A DNA stretch of 11,735 nt, from the NCBI GenBank assembly GCA_025922995.1, contig JAICGT010000013.1, forward strand, positions 1 to 11,735, written 5' to 3'. Positions within the stretch are counted from its first letter, which is position 1, and the number at the start of each line of letters is the position of its first letter. The notes under the pieces are model-generated. The model had not been told where the DNA came from. It was given only the letters and a program-made list of their open reading frames with translations, and searched no databases. Positions 1-6,857 of this stretch are shown piece after piece. The position numbers were made by a program, and so were the translations under genes. Origin of the DNA: Fimbriimonadales bacterium. Lineage in GTDB: Bacteria > Armatimonadota > Fimbriimonadia > Fimbriimonadales > ATM1.

Positions 1-662
1 AATACGCTCCATCGCCAACTCTCGTCTTTTCTGCCCGCTTCCGCAAGAGCTGTCGCCCCGCTCGCTGCAACCGGCGCCATGGGAAACGGCAGCCGCTCCA
101 CGTCACTCGTCACGCGAAACAGCGCGTAGCCCATTCCCATCCAACTCGCGCGCACGCAGAGTTCCACAAGAACCAGCAGGAGGATCGGAATAAGCCACTC
201 GATATGGAAAAAACTCCGGTCGAAAAGCGCAATCGATCCGGCTTCCGGGACTGCCCACGTTGGAATCTGCTCGGCGAACGGTGTGAACGGGGGAGACTGC
301 GCCGCATAGGACCGCCAAATCATCTCTCCGAATGGCCCGCCCGAAAGCCCGCGTTCGGCGGCGATCACTGAAGTAAGCGCAGCGGCGATGTAGAAAAGAA
401 CGTAGATCTCTTGCTTGCGGAGAGGTTGGAAACTTCGCCGAGCGACTTCGGCAAAGAGCACAATGGTCACCCATTCCGCTGCTTCGCCGATTCCTTGCCC
501 CGCGACCAAGCCCAGAAAAAGCCCGCCCGGCAGCATGATGAACGCCACGAAGAGCGCGCCAAGCAACGTGCGCAGCGTGAAGCCCTCTTCGAACTGAACG
601 ACACCGTCGCGGCCCTGGCTTTCAGCCCGTTGGCGCGCGGTCTCGAGCTCGTTCTGGGGCAT
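1..662 (-). CDS. Multi-pass membrane protein, OPT-like transporter (partial, N-terminal 220 codons)
   Basis: An open frame runs from an ATG at 662 to the left edge with no stop, so the C-terminal part is missing. The visible product has a short polar N-terminus (MPQNELETARQR), then a hydrophobic segment near residues 34-55 (TLLGALFVAFIMLPGG), others near 62-75 and 92-105, and a long one near 159-173 (IEWLIPILLLVLVELCV). A segment with TSDVERLPFPMAPVAASG follows at about 188-205. The spacing of helices and the LPFPMAP-type loop recall oligopeptide-transporter (OPT) and DUF6785-like 'peptide transporter' membrane proteins; this is recognition by eye, not a search. The ATG lies 39 bases after the stop of the J-domain gene, so it is probably the last visible gene of the minus-strand operon. 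No strong ribosome binding site precedes it. That it encodes an integral membrane protein is fairly safe; its substrate is unknown. Confidence 0.6.
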   Translation of the reverse strand, partial: MPQNELETARQRAESQGRDGVVQFEEGFTLRTLLGALFVAFIMLPGGLFLGLVAGQGIGEAAEWVTIVLFAEVARRSFQPLRKQEIYVLFYIAAALTSVIAAERGLSGGPFGEMIWRSYAAQSPPFTPFAEQIPTWAVPEAGSIALFDRSFFHIEWLIPILLLVLVELCVRASWMGMGYALFRVTSDVERLPFPMAPVAASGATALAEAGRKDESWRWSV

Positions 663-701
663 ACCGCAAGTTAATTACCGAGTCGCCGCCCGGTTTTCCT
701 G

Positions 702-1790
702 CTACCGAAAGCCGTCGGCGATTGCCCAGCCGCACAATGTGCCGAGCCAAATGAGGTTTCCTGACCACAGCATCGCCTGCACCGGCGAAATCGACCCGGA
801 CATCCATGCGCTCAGGGTAAACGCAATCGCGGCAGTGGCGACAAACGCGAAGGCGCGGCTCGCAGAATACGTGAAGGCGTCTTTCGCCAGTCCTGTCGCA
901 AAGTAGGTTAGGGCAGCCAGCCAGAAAAACCCAAGTCCGAGGATCGCCAATATCATGAATGGCGAAGACCTACCTGAAGAGCCAAGCAATAGGCTCCGCA
1001 AGTGGTCGACGAATCCGCCGATTGCCGCAGACACTCCCAGTGCGATCCCGGAGAGGAAGAGCATCAGCAGAAATGCAAAAGACCAGGTGTCGACCACTTC
1101 AATGCCCGGAAACAGCGGCGCGTCTTTAGAAACCGAAACAATAATGAGCATCAATGCGATTACGACGGCTGCGATCGCCGTGGGCGCCTGCCTCGGTTTT
1201 TGTGCCTCTGCGTAGCTTCGCCCGGTAACTTTGGTAGATTGAGTGAGTAACTCTTCGTATCGGCGTTGGTATCCCGCGTTGTTCGGTGCGAATTGAACCG
1301 CGTAGGAGTAGTGCGTCAACGCCGCTCGGATGTCTCCTCGCTGACGCGAGATGTCGCCTAATATCGCGTACGCAAGCGCAGAGTTCGGAACGGTTCGAAG
1401 TACTAAACGCAAAACCGATTCGGCGTTGTCGTATTTTCCAGACGCGAAAAGTGCTGCAGCCTGCTGTATCTTTGCCGCTTCGTCCCCGACTTGTCTGGGA
1501 CTCGATTTCTTCGAGGGCTGCGGCGTATCTCTTGGAGCCCGCTGCGCGCGTTCTCGATTTGCAGCCTGCTCGCGCCGGTATCGGAGCGCGGAGTCGTATT
1601 CCGATCGCAATTTCGGATCGGCCAGCATTCGATACGCCTCCGATATCTTGACAAACCTGTCCGTTGTCTTTTTGTCTCCGCTCCTATCGGGGTGGTAAAG
1701 CAATACGAGCCGTCGATATGCGGTTCGAATTTCAACGAGCGTAGCCGTCTCGGCAACGCCGAGCTCGACGTAATGCGTGCGCTCCGTCAT
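702..1790 (-). CDS. J-domain/TPR protein with C-terminal membrane segments
   Basis: A 362-residue protein in three parts. Residues 5-70 form a J domain (THYVELGV start, helix II, loop HPD at 33-35, then FVKISEAYRML), the part that stimulates ATP hydrolysis by DnaK/Hsp70. A charged linker rich in R, Q and P follows (72-105). Residues about 107-182 resemble two TPR units (AAALFASGKYDNAESVL, then YAILGDISRQRGDIRAAL and YSYAVQFAPN). From 203 there are about five hydrophobic segments (near 203-221, 236-256, 278-299, 312-331, 340-356). There is no Gly/Phe region and no zinc-finger domain, so it is not a canonical DnaJ but a class C J-protein, which usually recruits Hsp70 to a particular site, here a membrane. 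The J domain and TPRs should face the cytoplasm. The ATG overlaps the stop of the upstream GspF-like gene by 4 bases (ATGA), implying translational coupling. The client is unknown. Confidence 0.88.
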   Translation of the reverse strand: MTERTHYVELGVAETATLVEIRTAYRRLVLLYHPDRSGDKKTTDRFVKISEAYRMLADPKLRSEYDSALRYRREQAANRERAQRAPRDTPQPSKKSSPRQVGDEAAKIQQAAALFASGKYDNAESVLRLVLRTVPNSALAYAILGDISRQRGDIRAALTHYSYAVQFAPNNAGYQRRYEELLTQSTKVTGRSYAEAQKPRQAPTAIAAVVIALMLIIVSVSKDAPLFPGIEVVDTWSFAFLLMLFLSGIALGVSAAIGGFVDHLRSLLLGSSGRSSPFMILAILGLGFFWLAALTYFATGLAKDAFTYSASRAFAFVATAAIAFTLSAWMSGSISPVQAMLWSGNLIWLGTLCGWAIADGFR

Positions 1791-3013
1791 TCCATCAATG
1801 ACTTAAACTGGCCGAAGTAGCCCATCCAAAATCCGACAATTGTCGATGCTACCAGCAAGAAGATGATGATCATAACGGCAAGGATGATTACGGTCGTGAA
1901 CTTGCTCATCCTTACCTTGCCCTCGTCTTCATAATGAAGTGCAAGGTGGTCGAGCAAGGACTGCAGTGACCCCGAAACCTCCCCGGCCTTCACCATATCG
2001 AGCGCAGTTGGCGTGAACATTCCGGATTCTCGAAGTGCGTCCCAGATCGATCCGCCTTCGTTGAGCTTGTCGGCCAATGGTTTAACTCTGTCGGCGACTA
2101 CTAAATTGCCTGAGCCATCGGCAGCCAGATGAACCGACTCCCTAATGGAAACGCCGCTGCCAAACAAGAGCGCAAGCGCGCGGCTAAACTTCGCAATGGC
2201 AAAAATCTGCGCGACCGAGCCATAGTACGGGATCCAAAGCGCGATGGCGTCCCGAAGCTTGGCGGCTCGGCGTGACGTTCGCGCGAAGCGCAAAAAGATT
2301 AGAATAATCAACGCACCGATTAGGATTGGCAAACCCACCCAAGGGCTAAACAGAATGTTGCCCAAATACATCGCCGGCCCGCCCGTTGCTGCGGAAGCTG
2401 TTTTGACGATTATATTCGTAACCAAAATGATGATTAGCGAAACGACGAGCAATGCTTTTGGATAAAAAGTCCGCCGCTTCCAATCATTGCGAACGCGGAT
2501 TTCCTGCGCAAGGTACTCGGAAAGTTGCGTCAGCGCTTTTTCCACAAAGCCTCCGCGCTCGGCAGCTTTAATGATCGCGCCGTGCATAGTTGGGAAAACA
2601 TCCTTACGGCGTTCAATGACCCCGGAAATCGGCGAGCCCTTGTCCACAGCTTCGCGAATTTCTGCAAGAGCCGATCGGATTCGCGATGAGTACGCCCCTC
2701 CGGAAATCGATGTAACCGCCGTAACTAGCGGAACGCCGGCGTGCATCATGGCGCCGATCTGCCGGTAGAGGTTGTAGAGGGCCTCCGGTTCGAACTTGGC
2801 AGCCATTGTCGCAGCCCAAGTTGGCGATTGGTCTTCAGGCAGGCTTGTTGTTGTCGTAGCAGGGGCTGTAGCGGCACCGGCCTCGCTCACGAATTCGACC
2901 AGCAGCCCCTTCCCAGCCAATTGGCTCCTCGCTTCAGGCTCGGAATTCGCCGCGAGCGTGCCTTGTAATCGCAGGCCCGCTCGATCGATGGCGACGTAGC
3001 TAAAACTCTTCAC
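1787..3013 (-). CDS. Type II secretion system F family protein (GspF/PilC-like)
   Basis: A 408-residue inner-membrane platform protein of the type IV pilus/type II secretion superfamily; the length matches GspF and PilC (about 400). It starts FSYVAIDRAG, the usual small N-terminal domain. Two T2SSF domains follow: one at about 78-200 (LYRQIGAMMHAGVPL, then a hydrophobic segment 186-205) and one at about 275-395 (FSRALALLFGSGVSI, and KAGEVSGSL, a variant of the GE(E)SG signature, then a C-terminal membrane segment at 373-395). A further membrane segment lies at 224-242. In the family this protein anchors the assembly ATPase and pilin subunits. The start is GTG at 3013, preceded at a suitable distance by AGAGGT. 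No ATPase, pilin or peptidase gene is next to it, so it is an orphan component here, translationally coupled to the J-domain gene downstream and 44 bases after folK. Confidence 0.95.
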   Translation of the reverse strand: MKSFSYVAIDRAGLRLQGTLAANSEPEARSQLAGKGLLVEFVSEAGAATAPATTTTSLPEDQSPTWAATMAAKFEPEALYNLYRQIGAMMHAGVPLVTAVTSISGGAYSSRIRSALAEIREAVDKGSPISGVIERRKDVFPTMHGAIIKAAERGGFVEKALTQLSEYLAQEIRVRNDWKRRTFYPKALLVVSLIIILVTNIIVKTASAATGGPAMYLGNILFSPWVGLPILIGALIILIFLRFARTSRRAAKLRDAIALWIPYYGSVAQIFAIAKFSRALALLFGSGVSIRESVHLAADGSGNLVVADRVKPLADKLNEGGSIWDALRESGMFTPTALDMVKAGEVSGSLQSLLDHLALHYEDEGKVRMSKFTTVIILAVMIIIFLLVASTIVGFWMGYFGQFKSLME

Positions 3014-3057
3014 TTTGCTGTACCTCTAAAGACGGATTTCACAAACGATACCGTTCC

Positions 3058-3567
3058 TTAGTCGCGATGTATCGACAGCTTCGCATCAGGCACGATGCTC
3101 GCCTTCTGCCGAACGAGCAGCTCCTTCTGCAGCTGTTTCGGGATCAGCGAGGGGTCGACTTCGCGCAGCGGTTCGATCACAAACCGACGCTCCCCAATTC
3201 GTGGGTGCGGCAGCTGGAGCGAGGGGGAATTGACCTGCAGCAGCTTGCCCTCGTCGTCGATCATCGCCAAAACGTCGATGTCTATCTCGCGGGGGCCCCA
3301 GCGGTTTCGCATCACGCGACCTACTTCGCGTTCGATCTCCTTGCATGCAGTCAGTAATTCCTCGGGCGCGAAAGTTGTCTCGATATCTACGACAGCGTTG
3401 TAAAAGGGGTCTTGGTTGATCACGTAGACCGGCGAGGTCTCCCACACGCTCGATATCTTGCGTACCTTTCCTGCCCTAAGGTCGACAAAGTTCACGGCAG
3501 CTTGGAGGTTAGATAACCGGTCGCCGACGTTGCTACCCAGACCAAGGATGGCTCGCATGTGGCTCAC
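3058..3567 (-). CDS. folK: 2-amino-4-hydroxy-6-hydroxymethyldihydropteridine pyrophosphokinase (HPPK)
   Basis: HPPK transfers pyrophosphate from ATP to 6-hydroxymethyl-dihydropterin, the step before dihydropteroate synthase in folate synthesis; it is cytoplasmic. The protein shows the family hallmarks in order: ILGLGSNVGDR near the start, the substrate-binding stretch SSVWETSPVY (39-48) with DPFYNAV (53-59), the signature RWGPREIDIDVL (89-100) in which D96 and D98 are the magnesium ligands, and LPHPR (119-123) with FVIEPL. Length (169) is normal. The frame given starts with GTG at 3567. An ATG three codons later (3558) leaves MRAILGLGSN, fits other family members better and has GTGAG a few bases upstream, so 3558 is an equally good or better start. 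The gene lies 9 to 18 bases after the dipeptidase stop. No folP or folB is visible. Confidence 0.97.
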   Translation of the reverse strand: MSHMRAILGLGSNVGDRLSNLQAAVNFVDLRAGKVRKISSVWETSPVYVINQDPFYNAVVDIETTFAPEELLTACKEIEREVGRVMRNRWGPREIDIDVLAMIDDEGKLLQVNSPSLQLPHPRIGERRFVIEPLREVDPSLIPKQLQKELLVRQKASIVPDAKLSIHRD

Positions 3568-3576
3568 TATGGCACG

Positions 3577-4287
3577 TCAATCTCGCCAAACGAGCGGCCC
3601 GTCGATGTCGTCCTCGGGAGGCGGCTGGTAGCCTTCCGGAGTTACGGGCCCGTATATCGCGTGGGGATGGCCACCACGGTACGCCCAGCCCTGGTCGCCG
3701 TAAGACCAGTGCCAAAACTCACTCGGGTAGTTCGTTAAGCCCGTCGGCAGTAGAGCCTCGGCGAGAATCCGTCGGTGCCGCGTTGCATCCTCGCCCAGCT
3801 TAAACGCCGCAAACGGATAGGCTCGCCGGTCGCCTGATTCGTAGGGACGAATGTGGTCGAGCGTGCTGCCGTCTTCGTCTCCGAGCCAAAGGTCCACGGC
3901 GCCGCCCGTCGTATGAGGCGGTGGCACCTTGGGATGTGGCGGTGCCGTGAATCGGTTGGCAAGCCGTGTCACGGCCGAGTCACTCCATTCCGGATGCTTA
4001 TCCTTCCATCTCTGCCAGGCAGCCAGGTACATCCTGCGCTGGATGTGAGGCGGCCGCCATCCCTCGGTTACGGCGAGCGTGAATCCGCCAGGCAGCGCTT
4101 CTGCAGCCGCGGCAAGCTTTTTTGCAACGGTCTCGCGAAGCAGCGACTCGCGCTGATACACCCACCTGCCGCTGCCTGCGACAATCCGCGACGATAACTC
4201 CAGGTAGTTGACCAGGTGCTCGCCGCATTCGACGATCGGCACGCGCCGAAGCTGAGTAACCGGCTCGTGGGTCGACGGCTTGAGCAC
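3577..4287 (-). CDS. D-alanyl-D-alanine dipeptidase, peptidase family M15D (VanX/DdpX-like)
   Basis: A 236-residue zinc dipeptidase expected to split D-Ala-D-Ala. The zinc site is complete: H125 and D132 in PPHTTGGAVDLW (the family's SxHxxGxAxD motif, with Ser replaced by Pro), catalytic E190 and ligand H193 in EFWHWSYGDQ. R78 in EGWRP is the conserved transition-state arginine. There is no signal peptide, which agrees with the cytoplasmic VanX and DdpX. The start is GTG at 4287, 3 bases after the stop of the redoxin-like gene, so the two are likely translationally coupled. None of the vancomycin-resistance partners (vanH, vanA, vanR/S) and no peptide ABC transporter are adjacent, so peptidoglycan D-Ala-D-Ala recycling or nutrition is more likely than glycopeptide resistance. 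That role is inference; the family assignment is firm. Confidence 0.93.
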   Translation of the reverse strand: MLKPSTHEPVTQLRRVPIVECGEHLVNYLELSSRIVAGSGRWVYQRESLLRETVAKKLAAAAEALPGGFTLAVTEGWRPPHIQRRMYLAAWQRWKDKHPEWSDSAVTRLANRFTAPPHPKVPPPHTTGGAVDLWLGDEDGSTLDHIRPYESGDRRAYPFAAFKLGEDATRHRRILAEALLPTGLTNYPSEFWHWSYGDQGWAYRGGHPHAIYGPVTPEGYQPPPEDDIDGPLVWRD

Positions 4288-4290
4288 GCC

Positions 4291-4860
4291 CTATTTTATA
4301 TCCGGGATGTCACAGCCCACGGCGGGCATGTTCTTGAGCCGAACCGCACGGCCTGCCAGGATGTCGTTCAGAGCCTCTCGCAAGTCTCGCCGCGTCGGCG
4401 GATCGTTGTAACGTCCGTGATCCATGTAGGAATCGTCGATGCGGCCGCGATAGAGGAGCCTGCCGTCGGGTCCGACGATCGCAGCTTCCGGCGTCACCTT
4501 AGGGTGAATTTTCTTAACCAGATAGTGCTTAGCATCGATAACAGCGGGAATAGCCGATAGCCCGAAATCCTTGCCGTGTTTGATCGTGTCATCCGGTGAC
4601 AGCGTGCTTTCTGCATAGACGCGGACGAACGCAAACCCTTTCGGTCGGTACTCCTTGGAAATCCTCGCGATCTCTGGGGCGAACCGGTTGGCTATCGGGC
4701 AGTCGACCGTGATAAAAAAAAGCACGGTCCCCTTCTTGTCCGGCGGCGAAATCTTGATCGACGTGCCGCCTACCGCCTGTACGCTGCCAATTCCCAGCGC
4801 GGTCAGTGGGAAGTCGGATTGCGGAGCCAATAATACGGTCGCTGCGAGTAATGCGATCAT
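4291..4860 (-). CDS. Redoxin/AhpC-TSA-like thioredoxin-fold protein, probably exported
   Basis: A 189-residue protein. Residues 1-15 are hydrophobic (MIALLAATVLLAPQ) and look like a signal peptide or anchor but lack the usual positive charge. The next in-frame codons upstream hold no start codon before a TAA, so ATG 4860 is the only start. The body has thioredoxin-fold features: GTVLFFITVDCPIANR (44-59) with a single peroxidatic-like cysteine C54, followed by FAPEIARISKEY, then AIPAVIDA, then EAAIVGPDGRLLYRGRIDD (129-147). The C-terminus has AVGCDIP, giving a second cysteine C183 in a place where related redoxins carry a conserved GC motif. Such proteins often sit near cytochromes and DUF1573 genes in other bacteria; here those genes are about 1 kb away in a separate unit. 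An 8-base A run on the plus strand near 4714-4721 encodes the FF pair. It is the first gene of the minus-strand operon. Peroxidase versus disulfide-exchange activity cannot be told. Confidence 0.78.
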   Translation of the reverse strand: MIALLAATVLLAPQSDFPLTALGIGSVQAVGGTSIKISPPDKKGTVLFFITVDCPIANRFAPEIARISKEYRPKGFAFVRVYAESTLSPDDTIKHGKDFGLSAIPAVIDAKHYLVKKIHPKVTPEAAIVGPDGRLLYRGRIDDSYMDHGRYNDPPTRRDLREALNDILAGRAVRLKNMPAVGCDIPDIK

Positions 4861-4917
4861 GCAGTACTTATACCCCTCGACAGGTTTCGATCGTGCCCGG
4901 TGGTAAACTTAACGTGC
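4861..4917. promoter_or_regulatory. Divergent promoter region, possibly giving leaderless mRNAs
   Basis: Only 57 bases separate the redoxin-like ATG (4860, minus) from the preferred exonuclease start (GTG 4918, plus), so the promoters of both units should be here or just inside the genes. On the minus strand TATAAG (4872-4867) lies 6 bases before the ATG. On the plus strand TGGTAAACT gives an extended -10 like TG-N-TANNNT (4901-4909), 8 bases before GTG 4918. Both distances would put the transcription start at or next to the start codon. GAGGGG about 12 bases before the redoxin ATG could instead be a distant ribosome binding site. No convincing -35 hexamer was found. Confidence 0.35.
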
Positions 4918-5667
4918 GTGCTTACGTCGACATTCATCCACGTACGCGACATCGATTTACGTTCCGAGAGGTCGCTGTGGCAGCAGGGAGCGACTACATG
5001 GGAGAGCTTCCTCGCGGAGCCCCAGCGCTATGCGACGGGCACGGACCTCAAGAAGGTTGTCAGGGCGGTCGAGAACGGGCGAGCACGGCTCGAGTCCGGT
5101 GAGTACCAGTACTTCAGCCGGAGGATACCGAACAGACAACACTGGCGGATGTTTCCGGAGTTCCGCGATTCCATTGCTTACCTCGACATCGAAACAGTGG
5201 GCCGTTCGTCGAGTCAGCCGATCACGGTCATCGGCATTTACGACGGCGTCGAGTACAAACCTTTCATCAAGGGTGAGAACCTAGCTGAGTTTTCAGACGC
5301 GATAAGCCATTACAGCGCGATCGTAACCTTCTTCGGGGCAGGCTTCGACCTACCCGTGATTCGAAGCGCCTTTCCCTCGCTGGGCCTAGATCAAATTCAC
5401 ATCGATCTCTGCCCGCTTATGCGGCAGATTGGATACCGGGGGGGCCTCAAGGCGATCGAGCGCGCGGTCGGAATCGAGCGCTCGCCTGCGACCAAGAACC
5501 TCTCCGGGCGAGACGCGGTCTACCTCTGGGGGCAGCACCTGCGTGGATCAAAGGAAGCGCTTGATCTCTTGCTCGCATACAACCGCGAGGACGTCGTCAA
5601 TCTAGAAAAACTGATGGAGATGGCTTACTTCGACATGAGAAGCATGACGATGGCTACTACGGCCTAG
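4918..5667 (+). CDS. Ribonuclease H-like (YprB-type, DnaQ-superfamily) exonuclease
   Basis: A 249-residue protein of the RNase_H_2 (YprB-like) family, a branch of the DEDD 3'-5' exonucleases. I chose GTG 4918 because it yields MLTSTFIHVRDID, the usual family beginning; a longer frame from GTG 4900 adds six residues. Residues 5-32 (FIHVRDIDLRSERSLW, TTWESFL) form the helix-hairpin-helix-like N-terminal element typical of these proteins. Catalytic residues are in place: D90 and E92 in YLDIETVG (Exo I), D144 in FGAGFDLPVI (Exo II), and Y221 with D225 in YNREDVVNL (Exo III). DLCPLMRQIG and GLKAIERAVGIER (176-188) match the family's central region. In Exo II the usual Asn before Gly is Phe. The substrate is not known for most members. 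It stands alone on this strand and converges with the cytochrome gene. Confidence 0.9.
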   Translation: MLTSTFIHVRDIDLRSERSLWQQGATTWESFLAEPQRYATGTDLKKVVRAVENGRARLESGEYQYFSRRIPNRQHWRMFPEFRDSIAYLDIETVGRSSSQPITVIGIYDGVEYKPFIKGENLAEFSDAISHYSAIVTFFGAGFDLPVIRSAFPSLGLDQIHIDLCPLMRQIGYRGGLKAIERAVGIERSPATKNLSGRDAVYLWGQHLRGSKEALDLLLAYNREDVVNLEKLMEMAYFDMRSMTMATTA

Positions 5668-6857
5668 TGTTTGATCTTCTCCCAGTATTCCGCAAACGAA
5701 AACTTGGGGCTGTGTCCCGGATTGTGACAAGTTAGGCACGCCTTTTCTCCCTCGGACTTGTAAGCTGAGTAAGGATCCGCAAGGTGCTTTGAGCCCGCGC
5801 CGTGGCAGCTCTCGCAGCCGACCGAAGCCATCGACGGCGTTTCCTGAACCGGGGTAAAGCCGGATTCGTGGTTCAAACCGACCACGTGGCAGCCGACGCA
5901 CTCCGGGTCGCGGTCGTTGCCGGTTATTTGCAGCGTTCGATAGGCTTCTGCGTGTAGGGACTTTTCCCAGGTTTCGAACTCCTTAACGTGGCACGATCTG
6001 CACGCCTCAGAGCCTACAAACGACGGGCCGCCCTTTGCTTTCGGCACCTGGGCAAGCAGGTTTTCGGCGGTAACTCTACGCAAATACCCTCGATAAGCTT
6101 CGACCGCCTGCGAGTCAGATTCGTATTCGGGGCCGAGTTCAAAAAGCTTGAACCCGGTCCACTTGCCGTCTCGCAACTCGATGCGTCCTACGAACCGGCA
6201 ATGATCACCCACGGTCACGAACGTCGCGCCGTCTTCAACGATCGGCTCCGCCGCTGGGTCTCCTTGCAGCGAGTAAATGTACAGGCCCGGGCCACCGATC
6301 CGAGCAGCTCGTTTTGCCGACTCCAACGACCCCGAAATCAAAACGACCCTTGCACCCGGTACGGTTTCGGCAAGCGCATCCGCTTCAGGAGAGGTCACAC
6401 CTGTGATCGACACCTTACCGGCTGTGATATACGAGTGGCCGGGCAACGCAGCGGATTGCTCATTTGCGGAGTCGATTGCGCCGCCAACGACGCCCCGCAT
6501 GGATTCGAGGTAACCGTCCCCCAGCAGGCGGTCCCGCGCAGATACGTTCAGGTAAGTCGGCTTTAGCGTCCTCCATGTCTCTGCAAGAGTCTCCGCCTTC
6601 AGCTGCTCCTGTCTGTCGTATCCCTCCAGCCAGTTGCCGACGTCGACGTAAACCGAATGCGGCTGCTGCTTCAGTTGCCGCACGACCCCAACCATGCGCT
6701 CGATTCCGCCGACCATGGGCGCCGAGCAACCGCAGGGAGACAGGTAGCCGCGAATGTCTCCCGTGAATATGACAACGGCATCGGGCTGCTCGGGGGTGGA
6801 CGCGGTCATGCCAAAAACGGCGACTAGCGCGCTCAGCGCCCAAGCAAGAAGCTTCAT
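5664..6857 (-). CDS. Tetraheme cytochrome c (c554-like) with N-terminal 5'-nucleotidase-like domain
   Basis: A 397-residue exported protein. Residues 1-20 form a signal peptide (MKLLAWALSALVAVFGM). Residues 27-240 resemble the metallophosphoesterase domain of UshA-type 5'-nucleotidases, carrying the variant FTGDIRGYLSPCGCS (31-45) with C42 and C44. Of the usual metal ligands only D34 is evident: the DxH histidine is R36, the GD aspartate is N75 (VDVGNW), and the GNHE motif reads SARD (107-110), so phosphatase activity is doubtful. Residues 276-397 hold four CXXCH heme sites: CRSCH (286-290), CVGCH (320-324), CESCH (348-352) and CLTCH (374-378), with extra His at 302, 330, 358 and 382 that may ligate heme iron; this resembles the cytochrome c554 family. 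A periplasmic electron carrier or reductase is likely. The ATG overlaps the stop of the DUF1573 gene by 4 bases. The stop shares CTAG with the convergent exonuclease gene. Confidence 0.9.
   Translation of the reverse strand: MKLLAWALSALVAVFGMTASTPEQPDAVVIFTGDIRGYLSPCGCSAPMVGGIERMVGVVRQLKQQPHSVYVDVGNWLEGYDRQEQLKAETLAETWRTLKPTYLNVSARDRLLGDGYLESMRGVVGGAIDSANEQSAALPGHSYITAGKVSITGVTSPEADALAETVPGARVVLISGSLESAKRAARIGGPGLYIYSLQGDPAAEPIVEDGATFVTVGDHCRFVGRIELRDGKWTGFKLFELGPEYESDSQAVEAYRGYLRRVTAENLLAQVPKAKGGPSFVGSEACRSCHVKEFETWEKSLHAEAYRTLQITGNDRDPECVGCHVVGLNHESGFTPVQETPSMASVGCESCHGAGSKHLADPYSAYKSEGEKACLTCHNPGHSPKFSFAEYWEKIKH

Noticed and set aside
103..674. Overlapping small frames on both strands near the left edge (103-474 minus, 411-674 plus)
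   Set aside because: They lie over a different minus-strand frame that runs open for 220 codons with alternating membrane segments and is a much better gene.
3014..3057. Possible terminator hairpin between folK and the GspF-like gene
   Set aside because: Only a 4-base-pair AACG/CGTT stem is present without a T run, so read-through within one operon is more likely.
4714..4721. Eight-base A run in the redoxin-like gene, and a seven-base G run at 5438-5444 in the exonuclease gene, as phase-variation sites
   Set aside because: Both frames are intact through the runs and encode conserved-looking residues; runs of this length occur by chance and nothing shows an alternative frame product.
5988..6566. 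Open frame of 192 codons on the plus strand, opposite the cytochrome gene
   Set aside because: It is antisense to a gene with clear heme and signal-peptide features, has an Arg/Cys/Ser-rich shadow composition and shows no recognisable motif.
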